This document shows, in pieces, positions 46,005 through 55,498 of a stretch of 64,000 nucleotides of DNA. The DNA lies in assembly GCF_024298965.1 (NCBI RefSeq), contig NZ_CP085193.1, forward strand, positions 186,001 through 250,000. Reading direction: 5' to 3'. The first letter of the stretch is position 1, and every line of letters starts with the position of its first letter. The DNA comes from Streptomyces rapamycinicus NRRL 5491 (GTDB lineage Bacteria; Actinomycetota; Actinomycetes; Streptomycetales; Streptomycetaceae). The notes under the pieces are model-generated. The model saw only the letters and a program-made list of their open reading frames with translations. It did not search any database and was not told the DNA's origin. The position numbers and the translations under genes were made by a program.

Positions 46005-46843
46005 CTACCGATGAGCCGGTGGCGACCGTCGGCGCTGCACGGCTCCCTCCCAATGGTCGACCACTTCGAGGTAGCCGGTGAGCACCTTGGAGTGCGGGGC
46101 CCACCGATGGCACGTTGATGTGAACTGCAGCCCTTCGAAGGTGACGTAGGAGGAGCCCGCCACCTCCAGCTGCCCGTCGCCGATCACCGCCTTGCCGCGG
46201 TTCTCCGCGACGACGGTGATGGGCTCGGCGGCCGTTCCGTTCTTGCCGGTCATCTTGCCGATCGAGTACGTGCCGTCCGCGAGCACGATGCGGTCGCCGG
46301 CCTGCGCGTCCCCGAACGCGCTCTTCAACTGGTCCGAGTTCGCGACCCGGACGGTGCGGACGGGGTCCTGACCTCCGTCGTCGCTGCCGTCGGCTCCGTA
46401 GATGTCGGTCTCGGTGATGCTGGTCCAGTCGAGACCGTGTTGCCATGACCGACGATCCGCAGATAGCGGGCCGAGGCATCGGCGAAGTCGTACTTCTGCT
46501 GCTCACGTGTGCCGCCGCTGCTGGTCTTTCGTTCCAGGACGGTCTTCCACGACGATCCGTCGGCCGACAGCTGGACGTCGAAGGTGTTCTTTCTGCTGTC
46601 CCCCTGGTGCCAGGCGACCAACACCGACCCGACGGTCTGCGCCGAGCCCAAGTCGTAGCGGATCCACGCCCCGTCACCCTCCGACGACCAACGGGTGCTC
46701 AGATTGTTGTCCAGCGTGTTGGCGGGAACGTTGCCGTCATCGGCACTCGCCGTGACGCTCTTGACCTCCAGCGGAGAGGTGGCAGCGGCCGACGCGACCG
46801 TGTGGAACACACCCGAGACTCCGACGGCGACCGCACCCACTAC
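46005..46843 (-). pseudogene. CBM32 (F5/8C) plus PL6-like lyase, truncated at both ends
   Basis: The upstream part (46844 down to about 46440) holds the end of a signal peptide (VFHTVASAAATSP) and an F5/8-type-C domain: DDGNVPANTLDNNLSTRWSS, WIRYDLGSAQTVGSVLVAWH and YDFADASARYLRIVGHGNT. Around 46437 the frame slips. It resumes as WTSITETDIYG, then LKSAFGDAQAGDRIVLADGT, KNGTAAEPITVVAENRGKAV and SSYVTFEGLQF, the first coils of a PL6 (alginate/chondroitinase-B-like) beta-helix. The remaining ~300 residues with the catalytic Lys/Arg are missing, and an IS701 element replaces the beginning of the signal peptide. Confidence 0.7.
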
Positions 46844-48378
46844 CGGTGGTTCGTTAAATCCGGTGGTGGTGTGGGTTGACGGTAGGTCGGGTTGGTCGTA
46901 GGCCGGTGGTAGGAGTCAACTACTCTGCTGGGGGCTGAAGATGACTGCTCGCCGCCCGTGTCCGCCTGCGCCGGGGCCACTGGAGGAGTACGCGGCCCGG
47001 TTCGACGATCTCTTCTTCAGTCTGGCCCAGCGGCGGGGGTTTCGCGAGTACCTGACCGGTCTGCCGGCACCACGGGAGCGGAATAAGACGATCACCTGCC
47101 TGGCAGGGGCGGAGCCGGTGGCGGGTGCGGGGATGCCGGGGTGCAGCGGCTGCAGTTCTTCCTGTCCGAGTCGCCCTGGGAGGCCGAGCAGGTCAACGAC
47201 CGGCGGCTTGAACTGCTGCGCGAGGAGCCGGCGACAGCTCCGCACGACGGCGGGGTCATCGTGATCGACGATTCCGGGGACCGCAAGGACGGCACGGCGA
47301 CCGCGCACGTGGGCCGGCAGTGGCTGGGCCGGTTGGGAAAGACGGACAACGGCATCGTCACGGTGACCACGGTGTGGACCGACGGCCGCGTGTACTACCC
47401 GCTGCACGCCACTCCCTACACCCCCGCCCATCACTTCGCCCGCGGCCGGTCCGAGCCGGCCTTCCGCACGAAACCGCAGCTGGCCGCCCACCTCGCGGCC
47501 CGCGGGAAGGAGGCGGGCTTCGGCTGCCGCGCGGTGGTCGCCGACTGTGCCTATTCCGTCAGCGACGACTGGTACCTCGCGCTGCGCGAGGCCGGCCTGG
47601 CCTACGTGGTCGCGCTCAAGCCGCACCGTGGCACCTGGGCTCCGGTAGACCAGCCTCACACTCCCATCGAAGCGGCCCACGCCCTGGCCTGGTGCGATGC
47701 CAGGCGTCCCGGCGACTGGACACCCGTGGAGCGTCACTTCCGCGACGGGCACACCGAGACCTGGTGGGCCGCCGATGCCTACCTGGGCGGCTACGGACCC
47801 GACTCACCCTGCCGGCTGGTCGTGGCCACCACCGCCCCAGTCGGCCTGCCGGAGAAGGCCACCTGGTACCTGACCACCAACCTGCCCCACCCCGACGCAC
47901 CCCACCACGCCGCCAGCCCGCACCCGCCGGCCGACCTCGCCGAGATCGTCCGCCTCCACGGACCGCGTCCGTAGATCGAGCAGAGCTACAAGCAGATCAA
48001 GGACGAACTCGGCTGGGCCGACTTCCAAGTCCGCTCCGACCGCGCTATCCGCCGCCACCAGATTCCGGTCAACTGTGCCTTCTCCTTCTGCTGGGACCAG
48101 TGGTTCGCCCCACCCAGGCCCCTGGATGCCACCGCGCCGGACCCGTGCCCCGACAAGAGGTCGGAGAGGGGGACCGGCCCCGTCCCACCAGCCCCAACAG
48201 CCTTGTTGGCCCAGGGCCTTACGAGCCATCCGTTCCTGGCTCACCCCCACCGTCATCCTCAACCGATGGTGGCGAGCCTGGACGGACAGGGACCCACCCT
48301 CCGAGCTTCAGGCCCTGATCGACGCGGTCACCACCGGACACGGCATTGACCTCTACCTCCGGATTTAACGAACCACCG
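46844..48378 (+). mobile_element. IS701-family insertion sequence with terminal inverted repeats
   Basis: The ends are inverted repeats: GGTGGTTCGTTAAATCCGG at 46845-46863 and its reverse complement at 48359-48377. Between them lies one transposase gene with three lesions. Flanking bases are CTAC on the left and CTAA on the right, so the 4-base target duplication is imperfect. The two sides also belong to different loci (a PL6-like gene on the left, an IS982 start on the right), suggesting a later rearrangement at the element. Confidence 0.8.
46941..48368 (+). pseudogene. IS701-family transposase with frameshifts and a TAG stop
   Basis: The gene starts at ATG 46941 (EEYAARFDDLFFSLAQRRGF), slips near 47130 into LQFFLSESPWEAEQVNDRR, and carries the DDE core VIVIDDSGDRKDG (first Asp), VVADCAYSVSDDWYLALREA (second) and YVVALKP. 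At 47972-47974 a TAG stands where relatives have Trp before IEQSYKQIKDELGWADFQVR (catalytic Glu), and near 48180-48200 another slip restores the C-terminus HGIDLYLRI. The protein cannot be made as sequenced, so the element needs help in trans to move. Confidence 0.75.
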
Positions 48379-48450
48379 CTAATCAGTGACCAACTCGTCG
48401 TCGATTTTCACGTACAGTGCGGTAATGAGGGTCTCGAGGTCAGTCTTCAC
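48379..48450 (-). pseudogene. IS982-family transposase N-terminal stub
   Basis: From GTG 48450 the minus strand reads VKTDLETLITALYVKIDDEL, the conserved start of IS982-type transposases in Streptomyces, ending at a TAG created by the junction with the IS701 element. GAGGGTCTCGA at 48427 and its complement at 48461 form an 11-base inverted repeat that spans the start and probably belongs to the IS982 end region. The rest of the element is absent. Confidence 0.5.
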
Positions 48451-48582
48451 ACACCGATCATCGAGACCCTCGCCACGTCTATGACGTTTGCGAGCACTCC
48501 ATGTCGCCGCTTTGCCGTCAGCGTCGCGCGGTGTGGCTCACTGCGCGACGTAACGCAGGGAAACGGCCTTTTAGGACGTGCC

Positions 48583-49388
48583 CTACCTCATGCGAGTGGC
48601 GTCGATTCCGCCGTCGATGTCGAAGGTTGCGCCGTGGACGAACGCCGCTTCGTCGCTGACCAGCCAGCGAACGGCGTAGGCGATGTCGATCGGGCGCACG
48701 GGCGCCCCGCGGGGGTGTCCTTCGTCATCGCTGCGAGAACATCGACGAAGGCTCCGTTGCCGGGCGTAGCCGTCGCTCCCGGCGCGACTGTGTTGACGTG
48801 CACGCCGCTCGGTCCGTACTCCGCTGCCCAGGCGCGCGTGAGCTGCTCGATTGCTGCCTTCGTGGCTGGATACAGCGCCATATACGGCACACCCACTCGT
48901 GCCATCCAGGAGCCGATGTTGACGATGGATCCGTGGCCGCGCTCGGCCATACGAGGAGCGAGGGTGGCGACGAGCACATGCGGTGCGCGGATGTTCGTCG
49001 CCCACAGGGCCTGCATCTCCTCGTCCGTGACGTCCGCCGTGCTGCCGCCGGGGTAGACGCCGGCGTTGTTCACGAGAATGTCGATGCTCCCCCCAAGGGC
49101 GGCCTCGGCTCGCGCGGCGAACTCGCGAATCTCCGAAGGCTCCGCGTCGAGAGTCGCGGTCACGACGTGCGCCGTACCGCCCTTCGCGCGAATCGCGTCC
49201 GCGACTGCTCCGGCGCGGTCGGAGTTCCGGCCGGACACGACGACCTCGGCGCCGGAAGCGGCGAGGACCTTCGCGATCGCCTCCCCGATGCCGCTGGACG
49301 ATCCGGTGATCAGAGCCGTCCTCCCGCGCAGCCGCTCATCGGCGGGAAGGGCTTCAAGGAGCTCTTGGAGTGCCTGATTCTGTTGCAT
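48583..49388 (-). pseudogene. Short-chain dehydrogenase/reductase, one apparent frameshift near the end
   Basis: From ATG 49388 the product shows TALITGSSSGIGEAIAKVLA (cofactor loop), NNAGVYPGG, SIVNIGSWMA (catalytic Ser) and YMALYPATKAAIEQL (Tyr-x3-Lys). Near 48715 the frame slips. The other frame gives PIDIAYAVRWLVSDEAAFVH and FDIDGGIDATRM to the stop at 48583, the standard SDR C-terminus. Combined length is about 268 residues. The enzyme would be an NAD(P)-dependent alcohol/ketone oxidoreductase. It diverges from an AraC regulator that probably controls it. Confidence 0.75.
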
Positions 49389-49475
49389 GCATTAATCCTG
49401 GGCGCTCGAGCCGACCACGGGCTTGCCGAAATCCACGGCATTATTGCCTGATCCCGTAAGGCTTGATCGCGTAAC

Positions 49476-50441
49476 ATGAGTTCGGTGGATGGGAGTGCGA
49501 GCACGGCGCCTGCAGTCACCGCGAGCCTTGGGCGTTCGGCCGGCATCGTCGCCCGGCATGCCGATGACAAGGCGCGCGCAGCGAGGCTCGGCCTGCGACT
49601 GTCACATGTTCGTGGCGCCACGCCCCTCTTCTTCCAACGCTATGTGCCCTCGCTTGCCGTGGTTCTCGCCGGAAGGAAACGCTCCATCATCGGCGCGGAC
49701 GACGACGTCTGGGGCAGTGACCGCTTCCTGGTGACTCCCGTCGATCTTCCGGTCGTCGCGGGTGTGGTCGAGACCGACGCGGCCGGCAGTTTCCTGTCGG
49801 CGACCTGGGAGTTCGATCCTGTGCTCGTGCGGGAGGTCGCCGTTGCCCTTCCTCACCACTCCCACCCGTCCACCGGATCGCTGGAACGACTCGGCACGTG
49901 GACCCCAGGCCTCGCAGACGCGTTCGCCAGGCTCGTCGGGCTGCTCGATGAGCCCGAGACGATCCCGATTCTGGGTCCAGCCATCGCGCGTGAAGTCATT
50001 CTTCGACTCCTGCAGACGGAACAGGCGCCCCGCATTCTCGCCGCGACGAATGGGGAGGAGCGATCAGTGGTTGTCCAAGCAGTTGCGTACCTGACCGACA
50101 AGATGAGCGAACCATGGACGATGCCCATGCTCGCGGCAGCCCTCCACACCAGCGAATCGACGCTCTTCGGACGATTCAAGCAGGCAACCTCGATGACTCC
50201 GATGCAGTACCTCAAGCGGCTGCGGCTTGGCGAGGCCCGGCACCGCATGGTGATTCTCGGGGAGTCAGCAGCTCAGGCCGCCCGTACCGTCGGCTATCGC
50301 AGTGCGTCGCACTTCTCACGCGACTACCGCGCCGTGTACGGCGCGCCGCCCGCCACCGATGCCACCCGCTCTCGTACCCACCTCCGACAGATGGCCCCGG
50401 CGCTTACGGACAGCGACGGCGACCAGCCGACAAGTCCCTGA
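49476..50441 (+). CDS. AraC-family transcriptional regulator
   Basis: A 321-residue regulator with an N-terminal AraC_N cupin-like sensor domain (ATPLFFQRYVPSLAVVLAGR, FLVTPVDLPVVAGV) and a C-terminal double HTH, EPWTMPMLAAALHTSESTLF and YLKRLRLGEARHRMVILGES, with GYRSASHFSRDYRAVYG closing the second HTH. AraC_N members commonly regulate an adjacent oxidoreductase; here the divergent SDR gene is 87 bases away. The Pro/Asp-rich tail after the HTH is ordinary. Confidence 0.88.
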   Translation: MSSVDGSASTAPAVTASLGRSAGIVARHADDKARAARLGLRLSHVRGATPLFFQRYVPSLAVVLAGRKRSIIGADDDVWGSDRFLVTPVDLPVVAGVVETDAAGSFLSATWEFDPVLVREVAVALPHHSHPSTGSLERLGTWTPGLADAFARLVGLLDEPETIPILGPAIAREVILRLLQTEQAPRILAATNGEERSVVVQAVAYLTDKMSEPWTMPMLAAALHTSESTLFGRFKQATSMTPMQYLKRLRLGEARHRMVILGESAAQAARTVGYRSASHFSRDYRAVYGAPPATDATRSRTHLRQMAPALTDSDGDQPTSP

Positions 50442-50504
50442 CGCAGACGTCGTAGCCGTGGCCGGGGTTCCGCCGCACTACAGCCGCCACAACCCGACTG
50501 CCCC

Positions 50505-50585
50505 ATCACCAGCCTCACTCACGAACGGATCAAACGCCGCCCCATCCTCGGAGGCCTCATCAACGAGTACGACAGAACAGCGTAA
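50505..50585 (+). pseudogene. Integrase-core transposase C-terminal scrap
   Basis: Twenty-six codons before TAA 50583-50585 read LTHERIKRRPILGGLINEYD, the very end of an rve-type transposase/integrase common in Streptomyces (LGGLINEY). The remainder is absent. A second transposon-related piece starts 110 bases downstream, consistent with a decayed multi-gene transposon. Confidence 0.45.
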
Positions 50586-50698
50586 ACGCGCAGGTCAAGA
50601 CAGCAGCCTAGTTCTGGAACCCCACAGGGCTTCGGCTCAGCGGCGCGATACATACGGACCGCGCGGTCACGCAATTCCAGCGCATATTCCCTCGGAGC

Positions 50699-50980
50699 GC
50701 CACCCTCATCGACTGCGGCCCCCTCCCCGCCCGCCACGGCCAAACCCGCCCCTTCACCGACGTCATCACCGACATCGAAAACGCCCTCGACCTCCAGCAA
50801 CACAAACCCGGCACCCTCCCCCGCCACGCCCCCTACCTCAACCAGGGCACCGCCGACCGCATCGGAAGCCTCACCAGACTCATCCGCCAAGCCGCTATCA
50901 CCGCCATCTGCGACGGCACCGAACGCATCACCAAGCAATCACTCGACACCATCCGCCTCGACCACCTCGCCGAAACAACA
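50699..50980 (+). pseudogene. TniB/TnsC-like transposition ATPase C-terminal fragment
   Basis: One frame without a start codon reads ATLIDCGPLPARHGQTRPFT, then ALDLQQHKPGTL, and the typical C-terminal helix of TniB-type AAA proteins GTADRIGSLTRLIRQAAITA, ICDGTERITKQSLDTI. The Walker motifs are upstream of the break and missing. After about 50980 the frame becomes Thr/Pro-rich and unrecognisable. With the integrase scrap upstream it represents a Tn7/Tn552-like transposon. Confidence 0.45.
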
Positions 50981-51232
50981 CAACCGCCCCGCACGACACA
51001 ACCAAAGCTCACGCACACTGCCCTCCCCGCCCAAACCACTCCCCCGGCCTCTCAGCAAACCATCAACACACCAGACCAGCGGCCGCCCCAAACACCAACA
51101 AGCCCCCCTCCGAGCGTCACCAGACGCAGTGTGCGATGGCCTCCGTCGGAAACCGGTACCCCTTGCACGACGGCGACACGACGTCACCTCCGACGGCCAA
51201 CAACCCGAGGATCATCCCAGCTGCTCAGCGTG

Positions 51233-51820
51233 TCACCCAAGTTGACAACGCCGCGGCACGACCGATCCTGGTGCCGCCGTCCGCTTCGGCTCGGCTGCTG
51301 CGGACGGCGGTTCGGCCAGCACCTCGGTCACCGTGACCCGGGCATCCATCACGCTGAAGCGCGCGTTCCGCCTCACCGGACGCAGCCTGCACCCGCTCGT
51401 CCCGTAACGGCGGGACGTCTTCCCGGGTCTTCTTCTCCCTGGGCCCCTGGCAGACCGGCGGCCAGGATGTCCACCAGCTCGACCCGCTGGCTTCGAGGTG
51501 CTCCAGCAGGCCGTGGGCGGCGCCAGCCCCGTCAATCCTGACCGGGATCTTCGCTTTCGCCGAGCCGGGGATCCACGCGAGCCCGTCGGTGGGCACGGGC
51601 ACGTGGTCGGCCACCGTGTTCGCCCCGGCGGCCCGGCCGGCACGACGACCGGAAGATGGGCACCCGTAACCGCTACGCGTGGTGGTAAAGGCGTACGCGC
51701 ATACGGCGAGAAGCCTGGTCCCGCGCAGTTGTACTCCAGGGCGAAGCGCACGGCCCGCCCGGAGGCGGGTGAGCCGTCGGTGCCGACCGCGATCGGTGCG
51801 GAGGGGGCGGTATTCGTCAT
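51233..51820 (-). pseudogene. Universal stress protein (UspA family), disrupted
   Basis: The start is intact: SAPIAVGTDGSPASGRAVRF, the first strand and ATP-binding Asp of UspA. From about 51720 to 51420 the sequence is foreign (it includes an IS1380 piece). Near 51360-51260 the C-terminal half is recognisable as DARVTVTEVLAEPPS, but the nucleotide-binding GxxGxxxxxxxGS loop is not found. It was probably a small dormancy/stress protein; clearly broken. Confidence 0.55.
51478..51640 (-). pseudogene. IS1380-family transposase fragment inside the usp gene
   Basis: About 50 codons read NTVADHVPVPTDGLAWIPG followed by KIPVRIDGAGAAHGLLEHLE, the segment of IS1380 transposases around the second catalytic Asp (RxDGAGAxH). 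It interrupts the universal stress protein gene. No inverted repeats or target duplication were seen, so it is an old internal remnant. Confidence 0.55.
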
Positions 51821-51855
51821 GCAGTGCCTCCAAGCCGTGTGTGGTCCCTGCCTGG

Positions 51856-52888
51856 TCAGGCGGCTCTTCGCACCACGAGCGCGGTGATGTCGTCCCGCTG
51901 CTGACCCGCGCTGTGGCGGCTCAGGTCGCTGACCAGGTTGCTGGCGATGTCCCAGGGAGAGCCACCCCCCAGGCCCTCAGGCGCTCTTCGAGGGGATAGA
52001 AGACGCCGGTGATGCTGCGGGCCTCGGTGACGCCGTCGCTGCAGGCAAGGAGGGTGGCGCCAGCCGGGAAGGGGAACCACACAACGGTGCGGGGTTTTGG
52101 AGTGAGGTCGGCAAGGCCCAGTGGCACGCCCGGGTCGCCGAACAGCACGGGGGCGACCGGTCCCGCTTCCAGGAGGTAGGGCGGAGGGTGGCCGCAATTG
52201 ACGGCCTGTGTATCAGTCGAGGCATCGACCCCCAGGATGAGGGCGGTGACGAACCGCTCAGGCTCGCCGGTCTGCTGGGCGAAGACGTTGTGCCGGACGA
52301 CAGCGCTCTCCAGAGAGTCCACGAGCGCGGTGAGCGTCGGCTCGCGCTGGGCGGCCTCGCGAAACGCTCCGAGCATGGCAAAGGCCGCTCCGATCGCTGG
52401 CAGGCCTTTGCCTTGGACATCGCCGAAGAGCAGACGCGTACCGTATGGCGAGGCCACCACCTCGTAGATGTCTCCCCCACCAGCCTGTCCGCCTCCACCG
52501 GCAGGTAGATGCCATCGACGATCACCGGTCGGTGAGAATCGGCAGGGGGCGCAGCATCTGCCGCTGGAGAGCGACAGCTGTGGACCGGACCCGGCGCAGG
52601 TCCATCTCGCGCCGGATCCGCCTGCGACAGGTCAGAACGCACAACACGCCGAGCACTGCGGCCAGCAGCATGACGATCATGTAGTCGTACCATGAGGGAA
52701 GTGGCCGGTAGGTCAGTACTCCCGTGATGACGATCAACACCCAGCTGACTGCGCAGACAGTCTGGCGCACCGTGCCGCCGCCGGGAAAGCGGGCAGCAAA
52801 ATCAGGAGAGGGTGAGCCGCACCGTCTGATCATCGATTGCCAGTTCCAGCAGCACAATCGGGACGGTCAATGCGACCACATAAGCCAT
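51856..52888 (-). pseudogene. Membrane-linked SpoIIE-type PP2C phosphatase, several frameshifts
   Basis: The N-terminal part (from ATG 52888) has two membrane segments (MAYVVALTVPIVLLELAI and VSWVLIVITGVLTYRPL), a further hydrophobic stretch and a linker RRVRSTAVALQRQMLRPLP. The phosphatase domain then reads LLFGDVQGKGLPAIGAAFAM (metal-binding Asp), CGHPPPYLLEAG and LLACSDGVTEAR (second Asp), ending RDDITALVVRR. At least three frame changes (near 52810, 52525 and 51975) are needed to read it. Such proteins act as anti-anti-sigma phosphatases in stress signalling. Confidence 0.65.
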
Positions 52889-53097
52889 CGGGGTCCTGAC
52901 CGCGCTTTGGGGAAATGGCGCAGCCCCCTGCTCGGCGCGCGGCTCCAGTGGCGCGTCGGACGCACGGGACGACACACGCCGACGAAGCACAGGACCCAGG
53001 TTCCCTCAGCCCGCCTGTCCCCGCAAACTGCGGGCGGTGCCGCACCACGCTGCTGTGATCACTCACCTGCGTCCTCGGACCCTGGTGATCCTTCGCC

Positions 53098-53989
53098 TCA
53101 CCGCGATCGGCCCACGCCTGTGATCAGCGGGGTCAGAGCGTCGCCGATGACGTCGCTGGAGACGATCGGCTCTTCGGACAGGCCGAGGACGCTGCGGTAG
53201 CGGTCGGTGACGGCCTCCTCACGGAAAATGCTGTTCACCTCCTCGGGGGATGTCGGACGTGTGGTGACAAGCACGATGTCGGCGATCGATCCGATCGGGA
53301 TCGGGACCCTCAGTGCCACGCCGTCGAATCGGCCTGCCAGTGCCTTGGTCGTCGCGAGCGCGGCGCCGGTGGAGGCAGGAAGCATATTGGCGGCACCCGC
53401 CCGGCCACGCCGGAAGTCCTTGCAGGGCCCGTCGATGAGCTGATGGCTGGCGGTGTACGCGTGAACGGTGGTCATGATCGCCCGCTCCACACCGATCCGG
53501 CGGTCCATCACCGCCACCACCGGAGTGATGCAGTTCGTTGTGCGACTCGCGCAGGAGATCACCTGCTGCCCGCCGGGGGCAGGGTTCACCCCGTGTACCA
53601 CGGTGGCCACCGTCTCGGTGCGGGCCGGGGCCGGAGAGGATCACGAACCGCGCCCCCGCGGTGAGGTGCCGGCTCAGCTCCTCCTCACTGCGGAAGACGC
53701 CCGTGCACTCCAGTACGAGGTCTACTCCAAGATCGCGCCAGGGCAGCTCCGCGGGGTCGCGACGGTTGTACAGCGGGACCGTGCGCCCGTCGACGACCAG
53801 TGCGTCCCCAGCGGCGGTGACGGTCTTCCCGTAGCGCCCGTAGACGGTGTCGTGAGCGAGGAGGTAGGCCAAATTCTCGGCGGGGACGAGGTCGTTCACC
53901 GCAGCGACCTCGACCTCGTCGATGCCACCGAGGATCTTGAAGGCGGCGCGTCCGATGCGTCCGAGCCCGTTAATGGCAATCTTCGCCAT
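53098..53989 (-). pseudogene. gap: Glyceraldehyde-3-phosphate dehydrogenase, frameshifted, C-terminus lost, catalytic Cys replaced
   Basis: ATG 53989 starts a typical [40 protein letters not shown] and DLVLECTGVFRS. Near 53620 the frame slips. It continues as ISCASRTTNCITPVVAVMD, where the invariant catalytic motif SCTTNC has Arg in place of Cys, then TVHAYTASHQLIDGP, RAGAANMLPASTGAA and ALRVPIPIGS. The end at 53098 lacks the last ~30 residues including the WYDNEWG helix. Three independent lesions make it certainly inactive; another gap gene must serve the cell. Confidence 0.8.
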
Positions 53990-54139
53990 CAGGCATCTCC
54001 TTTGTTCCCTCTCGCGGACAACCGTAGAAGTCGCTCATCACCGCCTCCGGCTCGCCCTCGCGCTCCCACGGACGTACGCCCATGCGTGCACGATCAGGGT
54101 CGCGTGGACGTGCCCGGCAAGGTTGGGCTCGGGCACGTT

Positions 54140-54740
54140 GGCACGTGGGCAGCATCGACAGGCCGAGGAGGAACGAGCTGATCGTGGAGATGGTGTTCAG
54201 GGCGGTGAAACCGTCCGCCGCCAGGTAGTCCGCGCAGCGGCGCGGCATGCCCTCCGCACCCAGCCAGTGCTGGAGGAGGAAGGTACCGTGGAAACCGACG
54301 AACAGTGTCCAGAAGGTGATCTTGCCGAGCTGCTCGTCCAGCATCTTTCCCGTCATCTTGGGCCACCAGAAGTCGAAGCCGGCGAACATCGCGAAGACGA
54401 CGGTGCCGAAGACCACGTAGTGGAAGTGGGCGACGACGAAGTAGGAGTCCGTGACATGGAAGTCCAGCGGTGGCGAGGCCAGCAGGACGCCGGTCAGGCC
54501 GCCGAAAAGAAAGGTGACCAGGAACCCATCGACCACAGCATCGGGTCTCGAAACTCGGCGAGCCCTTCCACATCGTGCCGATCCATGTGGTGCGCCCACA
54601 CCGTGATCGACAGACCCGCGATGGCGATCGTGGCACCGACCAGGCCTGTGTAACCGAAGATCGGCTTGTGGCTGAAGACCGGGATGATCTCAGTGACGAT
54701 ACCGAAGAACGGCAGCGCGATAATGTACCCGGCTTTCAGC
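54140..54740 (-). pseudogene. ctaD: Cytochrome c oxidase subunit I, fragment with internal deletion
   Basis: Pieces of subunit I in order: [40 protein letters not shown] with the CuB His pair, then after a frame change [14 protein letters not shown], and [20 protein letters not shown], then [20 protein letters not shown] with the heme-ligand His pair, and the end [18 protein letters not shown]. The N-terminal ~270 residues, about 25 residues in the middle and the C-terminus are gone. It cannot form an oxidase. Confidence 0.75.
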
Positions 54741-54747
54741 AAGCCCG

Positions 54748-54936
54748 GCCGGGGTGGCCGAGGAGATCGGCCAAGACGTTGACGTTCATCCCGGCCAGTA
54801 CCCGGCCCGTGGTCAGGAGCAGTTTCGCGTAGTCCAATCGGCTGCCGCCGGCGAAGGTCACTTCGTGGGCGATCGGGTCCACGGCGGCGACCGTGGCGCC
54901 GAGGCGCAAGTCGATATCGTGCTCGGCGTACCACAT
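54748..54936 (-). pseudogene. Pyridine nucleotide-disulfide (ferredoxin-type) reductase, deletion fragment
   Basis: The frame reads [20 protein letters not shown] and [14 protein letters not shown], the FAD-domain part of ferredoxin/nitrite-type reductases. It then joins directly to [10 protein letters not shown], which belongs near their C-terminus. About 170 residues with the NAD domain are deleted. It abuts the truncated ctaD fragment, so two broken respiratory/redox genes are fused end to end. Confidence 0.5.
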
Positions 54937-55124
54937 GGATCTCTTGCCGCTCGCCTCTTGGCCAGCAGGTACCTCGACTCGCGGCTGCCCGCGTGCCGCA
55001 TCGTCCTCCCGCTCCATGCCCCGCCAGGAGGCGCCAGGCACCCCACCAAGGGAAGGCATACCCTAGATAGTCGGGGTGTAAGGCAGTTGCCGGACGCAGC
55101 AGATTTTGCACCGCGGAGGGCACC

Positions 55125-55498
55125 ATGAGCAAAGACGTCAGCTACCACCGGATCTATGACGAGGCATCCCCGAGGACGGAACTCGCGTACTGGTCGACCG
55201 GGTCTGGCCGCGTGGCATGCGCAAGGAGGACGCTCACCTCGACGAGTGGATGCGTGACATCGCCCCGTCCACCGAACTGCGTCACTGGTACGGCCACGTT
55301 CCTGAGCGCTACAAGGAATTCCGGCGCCGCTATCTTGCCGAATTGCGCGATGCCACACACCAGCAGGCGTTCAACCATCTCGACGAACTCGCCCGACAGG
55401 GCCCGATGACACTGCTCACCGCCACCCGAGATATCGAACACAGCCAGGCAGCGGTCCTCGCGGAACGCCTCTCCCGTGGTGGGCATGGGAAAGCCTGA
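55125..55498 (+). pseudogene. DUF488 family protein, one frameshift
   Basis: ATG 55125 follows GGAGGGCACC. The first 16 codons ([11 protein letters not shown]) are in one frame. After a one-base slip near 55170 the other frame continues GTRVLVDRVWPRGMRKEDA, then DIAPSTELRHWYGHVPERYK, LARQGPMTLLTATRDIEHSQ and AAVLAERL. Together this is a complete ~123-residue DUF488 protein, a small cytosolic family of unknown function with conserved Arg-Gly and His-Trp residues. Only the frameshift argues against function. Confidence 0.7.

Noticed and set aside
48427..48471. Inverted repeat GAGGGTCTCGA as a transcription terminator or small RNA.
   Set aside because: It spans the start codon of the IS982 transposase stub and fits better as part of that element's end.
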